From contig JAZUFW010000003.1 in assembly GCA_045640905.1 (NCBI GenBank), forward strand, positions 1 through 64,000: a stretch of 64,000 bases of DNA, given 5' to 3'. Source of the DNA: JAILLW01 sp045640905. Lineage in GTDB: Bacteria; Bacillota; Clostridia; Lachnospirales; Lachnospiraceae. Made by a program: the position numbers and the translations under genes. Positions 6,493-15,736 of this stretch are shown here, piece by piece. Position 1 is the first letter of the stretch. Every line of letters begins with the position of its first letter. The notes beneath the pieces are model-generated. The model saw nothing but the letters and a program-made list of their open reading frames with translations, did not search any database and had not been told where the DNA came from.

Positions 6493-9336
6493 TTAGCCGG
6501 CAGCACGTGTTGTAAACTCAATGAAAGTTTTGGCTGCTTTGTATAACTGTTCCGTTGAAACGACATCCGTGTCATTTTTCCTGTTCTCACTGGCTTTATT
6601 GCTAAAATCTCCTGCCTTGAGATTGGAAGTTTGAGTAAAGAAAACATCTTTGACTTCAATTCCTGCTTCTTTAAGCATTGTTCTGAGATTTTCGGTAGCT
6701 TCCGTAAGTAATAAAGCTCCTTCTTTATTGCTTACACTACAATATCCTGAAAGCAAATCGCCTTCTTCATGAAATTCTGCTGCCAGTTCTCCGTATACAT
6801 CGGAAACAAAGGATATAGCTACTTTGGCCGATTCATCGCCGTGAACTATCTTCAAATTGATGGCAGTAGGTTTTCCGCCTATTTCGGTCGGAATTTCATA
6901 GCACTCATCATCGGATCTCTTTTCCAGATAATCGAAATGTCCGTATATTCTGCTGATGTCCAAAACTCTGTTTGAACTGATGGCCAATGCATCGGCACTG
7001 TTTCCGAATACTTCGTTTTCCAAGAAATCCTTAATACTACCGGTCATTTCTTTGTAGGATTCTTTTGCCTTTTTCTTATCCTCAAGATTAACTCCGAAAG
7101 GCTTTTTGTATCCCAAAGACCGTAGTTTTTCAAACGGAGAAACCGGATCGGTAAACATGATTTTTGTGTTCTCTATGTTTTCCGAAGATAACGCCATATC
7201 GTAATTACGAAGTTCGTTTATGAGCGCTTCTTCCGTCTTATAGGATGATCGAATTTCCTTGTAAAGCGCCTTTTCATAATCGATGTATGCTTCCTTATTT
7301 CCGGCATTATCAAGCATGTTTTTCAGTTCTTCGGAATTTGTATCAAATGCTTTGGCTATCATATCTGTTATAGATTCGCTCGATTTTGATACTTCTACTC
7401 CGCCGAAGGTTGAATCAACCTGATAATCCATCGAAGTCTTCTTTCGACTCCTTACTGTGCTGAGCATATTCTCCAGAGAAAACATTGCTTCCATTTTATC
7501 TACGGCGCCTACCGAAGCAAAATCATCCTTTTCTATCTGACGAAGCAGTCTGTAAATTCCTATGTAGCTTTCTTTTTCTTCTTCCGAAATCTTATTGTCT
7601 TTTTCGAGTTTATATAAAAACTTACTGTAAGAAAGCATGTCATCCTTGGAGGAATTCATATTCGACAGATACTTGTTAAGTTCTGCAATACTCATCGTGG
7701 TTGGATTCATATTGCTTCGTATCATCGATAAAACTCTTCCGGGAGTCATCATCTTTAATGTTCCCGTCAACAGACTGTCTTTTTCTTTAATGCTCCGAAT
7801 CGATTCTTTCGTAATCTCAATACTGTTATATCCGAGGATTCTGACAGCTCTTTGATTCTCATCGGTAGCATCCATATCTAGACTTTCAAGTATGCTGTCA
7901 ATGTTCGAAAATGCCTTTTTGATGCTGTCACCCAAATCTCTTCGGGGTGAAGTCATTAATTCTTCGTATTTTTCATTTGCTCTGGCAAACTCGGCTCTTA
8001 AATCATTGCCCAGTATTGAAACTTCTGTCAGAGTCTGCTCTTTTTCGTAACTGAAAGAAATATTTACAGGTGCGACCTTTATTGAATCTACAATATCAAG
8101 AACCGATGTAAATAAATCTTTCTTTCGAACCGCTTCTATTTCATTTTCATCAGACGAAAGGTTGATTGCGAATTCTTTTTCGTTTTCTTTGAGTTTCTTT
8201 ACCAGCTCTTCCATCTTTGAAGTATCAATTGCAAATCCGCTTCTTAACAGCTTTAGATTTGCCTCTACGGTCATCGATAATCTGACTTCTTCAAGAACTC
8301 TTCTGCCCTTTATTGTTCCGAGAGTTTGTACTTCATCATAAATGGACTGTGCTTTATTTCTTAAAGTTGTAGTTTGCGATAAATCTGCAACACCTACTGA
8401 AATCGCATCACTGATGGCATCAGTTGCATGATCTGCAAATTCGGCATGGCTCATCGGCATCTTGAGGAGCGAAATGTCCTTTGCCTTTTTGAAGGTTTCC
8501 TCAGTTAGCGGAATACCTCCTTTAACCATCCATGCAGCGGTATCCAGATTTTCTTTATTAACCTCATATGATGCATTGGAAATAACTGCCTCCATTTGAG
8601 GTCTGATAGCTTCAATATCAACACTGTCGGGCTTTTTGGCATAATATCCGGTACTTTCTCCGGCATCATAGTACCCGTGCGGCTGTCTCAGGGAATCCGA
8701 TCCACCGAGATGCGCTGCTGTGTAAAGGTTATCCACACTGAGTCGCAGGTTATTCTCTATAAGATATTTTCTGGCTCCGTCCGAAATACTGCCGATACTT
8801 TCGAGTTTTTTGAAATTATCTTCAACACTCTTGGCATTTTCTTCCGTCAGAGGGATATCCTTTGCCATAAACTGCTTGCTCAGTTCATTGGCGTATGTTT
8901 CGCTTCCGGTTATTTCGAGCAAAGCTTCTTTGGAGATATCATCCGTATATCCGTAAACGTTGTTTCCGCCTTTTACCAAAGCTGCTTTAATATGGTCTAC
9001 GATGGTAACTACTTCATCAAAATCGGTACTTCCGGGATTGAATCCTTCTTCTTCGATCTTTTTCAAATCTTCGTCGGAAACACAATTAGACATTACCGTC
9101 ATATAGTCACGATACGCAGATACATCCATATTCTGCGCATTAAGCTTTAGTTCTTCGATGGTCATTCCTTGACCTTTATAAGCTTTGTTATCCGTAACAA
9201 ATGAAGAAATGTCTAATGAATATCCTCTGTTTGAAACAGTTGCATTTTCAAAAGAGGCACCGTATTTTGTTGTAGAACCCGTGACATTTATAAAGGAATC
9301 GGACATCCTGTCCGGTTGTTGAAATGTTATATTCAT
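6493..9336 (-). CDS. Large DUF6240-like protein with a FliK-like C-terminus
   Basis: This 947-residue, mostly helical, hydrophilic protein has no signal peptide or membrane segment. I recall this type of protein (DUF6240) beside flagellin genes in Lachnospiraceae. The last 150 residues or so, from NLKIVHGDESAKVAISF through YGELAAEFHEEG and TENLRTMLKEAGIEVKDVFF, follow the pattern of the FliK C-terminal domain: strand-rich start, then an amphipathic helix and a final strand. FliK is the secreted ruler that sets hook length and switches export specificity, so a ruler or export-switch role is plausible but unproven. The ATG is preceded by GAGGCAAGAT. It is first in a three-gene unit with flagellin and fliS. 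Confidence 0.68.
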   Translation of the reverse strand: MNITFQQPDRMSDSFINVTGSTTKYGASFENATVSNRGYSLDISSFVTDNKAYKGQGMTIEELKLNAQNMDVSAYRDYMTVMSNCVSDEDLKKIEEEGFNPGSTDFDEVVTIVDHIKAALVKGGNNVYGYTDDISKEALLEITGSETYANELSKQFMAKDIPLTEENAKSVEDNFKKLESIGSISDGARKYLIENNLRLSVDNLYTAAHLGGSDSLRQPHGYYDAGESTGYYAKKPDSVDIEAIRPQMEAVISNASYEVNKENLDTAAWMVKGGIPLTEETFKKAKDISLLKMPMSHAEFADHATDAISDAISVGVADLSQTTTLRNKAQSIYDEVQTLGTIKGRRVLEEVRLSMTVEANLKLLRSGFAIDTSKMEELVKKLKENEKEFAINLSSDENEIEAVRKKDLFTSVLDIVDSIKVAPVNISFSYEKEQTLTEVSILGNDLRAEFARANEKYEELMTSPRRDLGDSIKKAFSNIDSILESLDMDATDENQRAVRILGYNSIEITKESIRSIKEKDSLLTGTLKMMTPGRVLSMIRSNMNPTTMSIAELNKYLSNMNSSKDDMLSYSKFLYKLEKDNKISEEEKESYIGIYRLLRQIEKDDFASVGAVDKMEAMFSLENMLSTVRSRKKTSMDYQVDSTFGGVEVSKSSESITDMIAKAFDTNSEELKNMLDNAGNKEAYIDYEKALYKEIRSSYKTEEALINELRNYDMALSSENIENTKIMFTDPVSPFEKLRSLGYKKPFGVNLEDKKKAKESYKEMTGSIKDFLENEVFGNSADALAISSNRVLDISRIYGHFDYLEKRSDDECYEIPTEIGGKPTAINLKIVHGDESAKVAISFVSDVYGELAAEFHEEGDLLSGYCSVSNKEGALLLTEATENLRTMLKEAGIEVKDVFFTQTSNLKAGDFSNKASENRKNDTDVVSTEQLYKAAKTFIEFTTRAAG

Positions 9337-9349
9337 ATCTTGCCTCTAA

Positions 9350-9390
9350 AAATGAAAGGGTGAACATCCATAAATATGTTCACCCTTTAT
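9350..9390 (-). terminator. Hairpin terminator after glgB
   Basis: A perfect 13-bp stem (AAAGGGTGAACAT with ATGTTCACCCTTT, 8-base loop) is followed on the minus strand by TTTCATTTTT. It ends the glgB transcript. Because it lies only about 18 bases before the ATG of the 947-aa flagellar gene, it could also act as an attenuator for that gene. Confidence 0.82.
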
Positions 9391-9418
9391 TTCGTCAAAA
9401 TATGATATTTTCTTAACC

Positions 9419-11347
9419 CTAAAATGTATAAACCAGAGCAGAATATGCAGGAATATCCAAAGAAACCGCATAATCCTTGTAATCACAGTTTTCTTTTACG
9501 GGAGTAAGTTCCTTTAGAACTTTTTCACCTGTTCCGCCAAACTTTGTATCATCCGAATTGAGAAGCAGTTTCAATTTTTTATCGGTAACCATTCCCAATT
9601 TATAGTTTTCCCATTTCATCGGTGTCATATTAATGATGAACACCAAAGATTTTTTCGAATCGGACGATTTTCTGACGAAACTGTAGGTACTTCTGTCCTT
9701 ATCATCACAGTTAAGCCACTCAAAGCCGTTCCAGCAGTTATCAAACTCATACATACATTTGTACTTACGATATATCTCTAAAAGTTCTTTGACATAATCG
9801 TGCACGCCTCGATTCAAATCTTCACACAAAAGACCCCAATCAAGTTCTCTTTCTTCGGACCATTCGCGCTCCTGACCGAAATCCTGTCCCATGAACAGAA
9901 GCTTCTTTCCGCAGTGTCCAAACATAAATGTGTATCCGCATCGAAGATTTGCGTATTTATCCACTTTATATCCGGGCATTTTTTCAACCATGGAACACTT
10001 CAGGTGGACAACCTCATCATGTGAAAGCGGCAGTATATAGTTTTCGGACTCGTTATAACTCATGGCAAAGGTCAGCGCATAATGATTATCCTTTCTAAAG
10101 AAAGGATCGAGCTTCATATACTCGCAAAAATCATGCATCCAGCCCATATTCCATTTAAATGAAAAACCTAAGCCATCTGAATTTACATCGCCTGTAACTT
10201 TAGGCCAAGCGGTAGATTCTTCGGCTATTGTCAAAAATCCGGGATAAGTTCCGTGTACAACCGAATTCATATGCTTAAAGAATTCGATAGCATCCAGGTT
10301 TTCATTACCGCCGTATTTATTGGGAATCCACTGTCCCTCTTTTTTACCGTAATCAAGATAAAGCATGGAAGCCACAGCATCAACTCTGATTCCGTCAACG
10401 TGGAACATCTTTGCCCAAAACAGCACATTGGCTATCAGGAAATTCTTTACTTCCGTCTTTTCATAGTTGAATATCTTGGTACCCCAATCGGGATGCTCGC
10501 CTTTACGCGGATCCGGATGTTCAAAAACGCACTGTCCATCAAATCTGCCGAGTCCGTGTGCATCGGTGGCAAAATGAGCAGGTACCCAGTCAAGAATAAT
10601 TCCGATTCCGTTTTGGTGAAGCTTATTCACCAAATACATGAAGTCAAGCGGTGTTCCGTATCTGCTGGTAGGTGCATAATATCCTGTCACCTGATATCCC
10701 CAGCTTCCGTCAAACGGATACTCGGCTATACCCATCAATTCGATGTGGGTATACTTCATCTCATTCAAATACTCAACGATTCTGTCCGCAAACTCTCTGT
10801 AATTATAGAATCCTTTGGCTTCCGGAACAGGATGTCTCATCCATGAACCAATGTGGCATTCATAAATGGCCAACGGCTCATGATTGAAGTCTTTCTGCTC
10901 CCTTTGCTTAACAAATTCATCATCTTCCCAGACAAAATCTTCCAAATCAACAATCTTTGAAGCCGTTCCGGGACGTAACTCCTGTTGATTCCCGAAAGGA
11001 TCGGATTTATACAATTTTTCACCGGAAGTCGTGTATATGATGTATTTATAAAAATCACCGACTTTCGCTCCCGGAACAAACACGGAATAAATGCCTCCGG
11101 GTCCGAGTTTCGTCATCTGTGTAGCATTTTCATCCCAGTTGTTAAAATCTCCATATACGTGAACTGCGGCGGCATTAGGTGCCCAGACTCCGAAGAATAC
11201 TCCTTCTTTTCCGTCTTCACATGATAAATGCGCTCCCAGTTTCTTATAAATCTCGTAATGAATCCCCATTCCGAACAGATACTGATCGGCTTCGGAAATA
11301 AACACTTTTTCCCTTGCAGGCTTTGCTTTCGTTTTTGCTGTAGCCAT
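9419..11347 (-). CDS. glgB: 1,4-alpha-glucan branching enzyme
   Basis: GlgB cuts an alpha-1,4 glucan chain and rejoins it as an alpha-1,6 branch during glycogen synthesis. The protein has an N-terminal CBM48-type domain (VYGDFNNWD at about residues 64-72) and a GH13 barrel with the nucleophile in GIRVDAV (about D323), the acid/base in TIAEES (about E376) and the transition-state Asp in LSHDEV (about D444), then the C-terminal beta domain. All catalytic residues are present. I start it at the ATG at 11345-11347, eight bases after GGGGAG, rather than at an upstream TTG; this gives 642 residues. It starts 17 bases after the TPR protein gene and shares its transcript. No other glycogen genes are in the window. 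Confidence 0.95.
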   Translation of the reverse strand: MATAKTKAKPAREKVFISEADQYLFGMGIHYEIYKKLGAHLSCEDGKEGVFFGVWAPNAAAVHVYGDFNNWDENATQMTKLGPGGIYSVFVPGAKVGDFYKYIIYTTSGEKLYKSDPFGNQQELRPGTASKIVDLEDFVWEDDEFVKQREQKDFNHEPLAIYECHIGSWMRHPVPEAKGFYNYREFADRIVEYLNEMKYTHIELMGIAEYPFDGSWGYQVTGYYAPTSRYGTPLDFMYLVNKLHQNGIGIILDWVPAHFATDAHGLGRFDGQCVFEHPDPRKGEHPDWGTKIFNYEKTEVKNFLIANVLFWAKMFHVDGIRVDAVASMLYLDYGKKEGQWIPNKYGGNENLDAIEFFKHMNSVVHGTYPGFLTIAEESTAWPKVTGDVNSDGLGFSFKWNMGWMHDFCEYMKLDPFFRKDNHYALTFAMSYNESENYILPLSHDEVVHLKCSMVEKMPGYKVDKYANLRCGYTFMFGHCGKKLLFMGQDFGQEREWSEERELDWGLLCEDLNRGVHDYVKELLEIYRKYKCMYEFDNCWNGFEWLNCDDKDRSTYSFVRKSSDSKKSLVFIINMTPMKWENYKLGMVTDKKLKLLLNSDDTKFGGTGEKVLKELTPVKENCDYKDYAVSLDIPAYSALVYTF

Positions 11348-11364
11348 TAAAACTCTCCCCAATT

Positions 11365-14127
11365 TTAATAGTGTGTGAAATCCTTCTCTCTAAGAACAAT
11401 CATATCTTCATCGTCATATCTGGTACCGAACAAAACATCAAAGAAATGTGCCGGTGTTTTCTTATCGGCGTAGTATATGGCCTCATCTACAATTTCTTCT
11501 ATTTCCGATAAAGATACTTCATGGTCCGAGGTCTGCATATCGGCAATTCTGGTATGAAGTGCCAAAATACCAAACTCATCTATTGAATACTCGTTATCGT
11601 ATGCATACGTTTTCGCATATTCAACCAAAGTCTTATTATCAAAAGCTTTTAAGTCAATACGAAGGTTAAACGCTTCAGCCATTCCGGGATTCTTTGTGAC
11701 TATCTTGTCGATAACATCAGCATGTCCCTGCATTACTACCACGACACCCATCTCTGAATTGTTCAATTCCTTCAAAAGCGACTCGACTGTCTTTTTCATT
11801 AAGCCTTCGGCTTCCGAAATAATCAGGGCACCGTTTGTCACGCATTTAAGTGTCTGTGCTATATCTTTTCTGTTTAAGTTGTCACCCGAAACCTTGGCAA
11901 CCTTACCTGTAAAGTTGCTGTCCGACAACTGGATTTCACGAACCAAAATCTTTGAAAACGTAGTAATCTCGTTGTCTTCTTCGGAGGTAATCAAAATATT
12001 ACCCGTGTATGCGGATAAAGTCACATTATCGAGAATGTGTGCTAACTGTTTCTGCGTACTCTTGTGATGAATAAACGCTGCAAACTGTTCCTTCTCGGCG
12101 TCCGTAAGCTCTCTGACTCTGCCTCGTTTTGATTCTTTTTCGGATGCCGCTTCCTCTTCTTTGTTCAAAGAATCCGAAACTGTTTCCTCTTCCGGTTCTT
12201 TGTTTGTATCATCGTCGATATCCGTAATCGGAGCTTTCTCTTCTATGATTTCTTTTTTGATTTCTTCGTTATTTACTTCTTCGGGCTCTTCTTCAACAGC
12301 CTCTTTGGAAGTTTCGGGAATTTCTTCGTCCGCCGTTTCGGATTCTGCAAGTTCTTCCACAGAATCTTCTGCGTCTTCCTCATCCGTATCCTCAAATACT
12401 TCTTCTGCTTCGGGAACTTCTACGGGTTCTGCTGTTTCCTCTACCTTTGTTGTTTCTTCCGTTTCGGATACTTCCTCTATTTCGGCTATCTCTTCAACAC
12501 CGTCATCCACTATCTCGGCATCATCTTCTGCCAAAACATTAAGTACCAGCTGGGTGGTATCCATATCCGAAGGAAGGTCAATTCCGGTAAGCGTCTTTTC
12601 AACTCTGTTAATATCGGAAACCTTAATCTGCTTGGGACGTCCCTGAGCTATTCTGTCCTGCTCTTCCTTTAATGCAGCGGTAATCATTGCATTTTCAATC
12701 TGTTCCAGCAGTGACGACTTCGATGATTCATCAAAGTCTGCAAGTAACGAACTGGCTTCTTTTCTAATCTTGTCTCTGACAGACTTAACTCTTCTTTCTT
12801 CGGCCTCTTTCTTCTTTCTTTCCCACTCCTGCATAATATCATCTATGCTGATTTGTCCGGTAATCTGCTTTTCTACGGCAGGCTCCGAAGGAACTACCAG
12901 ACTGATCTGTCCGTCAGATTCCTGTGACAGCATGTTATCCATATTTGAACCTTTATGGAAATTATTGATTATGCCGGTATTGGAGAATTCGGGCTTATTT
13001 GTTTTTGTGGCCATCAATTCTTCATTTTCACCGTAAGAGCTGAAAATGTTCTCGTCCACATCCGAAATCATTTTTATTTCATCGGTATCCTGGCGAAGGA
13101 CAACCTCTCTGTTTTTCAGCATATCAGCGGAAGATTCTTTCTGAGCCTCTCCCAAAATATCCTCATCCGTAAATTTGGAAACTTCACCGGTATCTTCAAG
13201 CAATTCCTGTCCGACCGGTTCCTCCGGCATAACGGGATTGTACATTTGAGTAACCATAAGCTCCGGATCTTCTTCGGGTTCGGATGCACTCAAAATTTCT
13301 TCATCCTTCTGAACAGCTTCTTCGTAAGAATTAATCTCTTCAACGGGAACTGCTGCCGTTTTTCTGTCGAGGTAGTCCTGCAAACCTTCAGCGACAACTG
13401 CCTGCAAGCTCTGCGTATTGTACGGGCTGACATCCTGTCCTACAGCAAATTCCTTTTTAACGGGTTCTTTCTGTTCTTCTTCGCGAAGCGAATACTGGAT
13501 ATTCAACTCTCCGCCCGCCTGACGCAATAATTCGTATTTATATGTCTCCTGCTCTGATAAAGGTCTGTGTTGAGCCATCAGCTCATATGCCTTAATAACA
13601 TATCTGCCGTCAACAAACCACAAAATCAGTTCATTACACTCTTCTACGCACTTATCCTCAAGTCCGACTCTATGGTACAAAGTGGCCAATTCATATGCCC
13701 ACTTTTCCATATATTCATGCTTTTTGAGCTCTTCAAGAACGCCAATCTGTTCTTCCAGATTAACGTCCTGCGCTTTATAAATCTTATATTGTAATATGTA
13801 TCTGCTGGGATCTTTGGGGGCAATCTGAATAAATTCCTTGCAGTATTCGATAGCTGCAATCAAGTCCCCCAGTTCAATAGACAACTCACATAACGATTTA
13901 ACAATAGGACGTGCCTTTTGTTTGTTGTACGCATACAAAAGAACAGTCCGGCTTTCTTCAAAAAGACGGTTCTTTTTATACAAATCACTGATCATGCACA
14001 AGGTACGAATATTCTTTACTATCGACCAATCTACTGTGTCCGCAACATCGACGGCGCCTTCAAAATCGCCTTCTGAAATCAGATTTTTTATCTCTTCTAC
14101 TTTGACCTTGTACTCGAACTTATCCAC
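11365..14127 (-). CDS. TPR protein with acidic linker and degenerate AAA+-like C-terminal domain
   Basis: The function of this 920-residue protein is not known to me. Residues 1 to about 200 form paired helices like tetratricopeptide repeats. A long low-complexity linker follows, very rich in Glu/Asp from about 515 to 675. The last 250 residues look like an AAA+ domain of the CbbX/SpoVK type: GNILITSEEDN where Walker A would be, GALIISEAEGL where Walker B would be, a sensor-like VVVVMQGH and a helical lid with FNLRIDLKAF. The GKT lysine is missing, so it should not hydrolyse ATP. The GTG at 14125-14127 is preceded by GAGGTG. It is co-transcribed with glgB, so a glycogen-related scaffold is possible but not shown. 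Confidence 0.7.
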   Translation of the reverse strand: MDKFEYKVKVEEIKNLISEGDFEGAVDVADTVDWSIVKNIRTLCMISDLYKKNRLFEESRTVLLYAYNKQKARPIVKSLCELSIELGDLIAAIEYCKEFIQIAPKDPSRYILQYKIYKAQDVNLEEQIGVLEELKKHEYMEKWAYELATLYHRVGLEDKCVEECNELILWFVDGRYVIKAYELMAQHRPLSEQETYKYELLRQAGGELNIQYSLREEEQKEPVKKEFAVGQDVSPYNTQSLQAVVAEGLQDYLDRKTAAVPVEEINSYEEAVQKDEEILSASEPEEDPELMVTQMYNPVMPEEPVGQELLEDTGEVSKFTDEDILGEAQKESSADMLKNREVVLRQDTDEIKMISDVDENIFSSYGENEELMATKTNKPEFSNTGIINNFHKGSNMDNMLSQESDGQISLVVPSEPAVEKQITGQISIDDIMQEWERKKKEAEERRVKSVRDKIRKEASSLLADFDESSKSSLLEQIENAMITAALKEEQDRIAQGRPKQIKVSDINRVEKTLTGIDLPSDMDTTQLVLNVLAEDDAEIVDDGVEEIAEIEEVSETEETTKVEETAEPVEVPEAEEVFEDTDEEDAEDSVEELAESETADEEIPETSKEAVEEEPEEVNNEEIKKEIIEEKAPITDIDDDTNKEPEEETVSDSLNKEEEAASEKESKRGRVRELTDAEKEQFAAFIHHKSTQKQLAHILDNVTLSAYTGNILITSEEDNEITTFSKILVREIQLSDSNFTGKVAKVSGDNLNRKDIAQTLKCVTNGALIISEAEGLMKKTVESLLKELNNSEMGVVVVMQGHADVIDKIVTKNPGMAEAFNLRIDLKAFDNKTLVEYAKTYAYDNEYSIDEFGILALHTRIADMQTSDHEVSLSEIEEIVDEAIYYADKKTPAHFFDVLFGTRYDDEDMIVLREKDFTHY

Positions 14128-14230
14128 TTTACACCTCTATAAGAAAAAATGATTGTGATCAAAACACATTATGTAGTACGAATTTGGGCAAAACATACCA
14201 CGTTTAGTGTATCACATGACTTTATATATG

Positions 14231-15736
14231 TCAAAAGTCAACATCATCTTTTGCCCATTCCAAGGCGCATCTGACAGCTCTTTTCCAGCCTTTTATCAAT
14301 TCTTTTCGTTTATTTTCATCAATAGCGGAAGCAAACTTACGGTTAAGCTGCCAATTTCCCACTATATCTTCCTTGCTGCTAAAATAGCCGACGGCCAGTC
14401 CGGCCAGATATGCACTTCCCAAAGCCGTCGTTTCTATACAACCCGGTCTCAAAACATTTCCGTCAAGCAAATCTGCCTGAAACTGCATTAAGAAATCATT
14501 GGCGGAAGCTCCTCCGTCAACCTTCAAATCACTTATCCTGACATTGGCATCTTCTTCCATGGCCTTAAGTACATCCATGGTCTGATATGCCACTGATTCC
14601 AGCGTTGCCCGGATGAAATGTTCCTTTTCGCATCCTCGGGTTATTCCTACCACCGTTCCTCTGGCATACTGATTCCAATACGGTGCGCCCATGCCTGCGA
14701 ATGAGGGAACTACATACACTCCGTTTGTATCCTCAACTTTCGTGGCATACTCCAAAGTCTGCGGTGCGCTCTTTATCATTCGAAGGCCGTCTCTAAGCCA
14801 TTGAATTGCAGCGCCGCCTACGAAAACACTGCCCTCGAGAGCATATTCCACTTTTCCTTCTAAGCTGGCTGCTATGGTTGTCAGCAGTCCGTTTTGCGAA
14901 ATAATCGGAGTTTCTCCGGTATTCATCAGTAAGAAGCAACCTGTTCCGTATGTGTTCTTGACCTGTCCTTTTTCAAAACAGCATTGTCCGAAAAGAGCAC
15001 TTTGCTGATCACCGGCTATTCCCGAAATAGGAATGTTTCCTCCCAAAACAGTGCTGTCGGTATATCCGTACACCATGCTCGAAGGCTTTACTTCCGGCAA
15101 AATGTTAGCGGGAATATTGAATAAATCCAATAGCTCTTTATCCCACTTTAAATCAAAAATATTGAATAACATCGTACGTGATGCATTCGTATAGTCCGTT
15201 ACATGAACTTTTCCTTTTGTTAAATTCCAAATCAGCCAGGTATCTACCGTTCCAAAAAGCAGTTCACCGTCTTCGGCCATTTTTCGCGCGCCGGGAACAT
15301 TATCCAAAATCCACGCTATCTTGCTGGCACTGAAATAAGCATCCGGAATCAGACCCGTTTTGGAACGAATCATATCGGAATACCCCTGCTCTACGAGGTC
15401 ATCGATAATCTTTGATGTACGTCGACACTGCCAAACAATGGCGTTATATACAGGTTCACCTGTCTTTTTATTCCACAGAATAGTGGTTTCGCGTTGGTTG
15501 GTTATCCCGATTCCGGCTATGTCTTCATTTGACGCTCCCAATTTGGCCATCGCTTCGGTAGTCACAGCTATTTCGCTGGCCCAAATCTGTCTCGGATCAT
15601 GCTCAACCCATCCCGGTTGCGGATAAATCTGGTCAAATTCCATCTGAGCCATACTGAGAATATTTCCCTGTTTATCAAACAAAATACATCTGGAACTGGT
15701 CGTTCCCTGATCCAATGCCATTATATATTTTTTCAT
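14231..15736 (-). CDS. glpK: Glycerol kinase
   Basis: GlpK phosphorylates glycerol with ATP to sn-glycerol 3-phosphate in the cytoplasm. The 501-residue protein has the FGGY-family start MALDQGTTSSR, the WHD-like region with NAIVWQCRRT, the GIAGDQQSALFGQ motif, and KVDGGASANDFLMQ near the C-terminus that binds ADP. Length is exactly family-typical. GGGAGG lies 4 bases before the ATG, and the start overlaps the stop of the upstream FAD protein by ATGA. It is the last gene of the map-glp run, next to the two oxidoreductases that use its product. No glpF or antiterminator gene is visible nearby. Confidence 0.96.
   Translation of the reverse strand: MKKYIMALDQGTTSSRCILFDKQGNILSMAQMEFDQIYPQPGWVEHDPRQIWASEIAVTTEAMAKLGASNEDIAGIGITNQRETTILWNKKTGEPVYNAIVWQCRRTSKIIDDLVEQGYSDMIRSKTGLIPDAYFSASKIAWILDNVPGARKMAEDGELLFGTVDTWLIWNLTKGKVHVTDYTNASRTMLFNIFDLKWDKELLDLFNIPANILPEVKPSSMVYGYTDSTVLGGNIPISGIAGDQQSALFGQCCFEKGQVKNTYGTGCFLLMNTGETPIISQNGLLTTIAASLEGKVEYALEGSVFVGGAAIQWLRDGLRMIKSAPQTLEYATKVEDTNGVYVVPSFAGMGAPYWNQYARGTVVGITRGCEKEHFIRATLESVAYQTMDVLKAMEEDANVRISDLKVDGGASANDFLMQFQADLLDGNVLRPGCIETTALGSAYLAGLAVGYFSSKEDIVGNWQLNRKFASAIDENKRKELIKGWKRAVRCALEWAKDDVDF

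Noticed and set aside
12161..12646. 161-codon plus-strand frame very rich in Ser/Thr
   Set aside because: It is the antisense image of the acidic Glu-rich linker of the TPR protein; GAA/GAG codons read backwards as Ser codons. It has no ribosome site.
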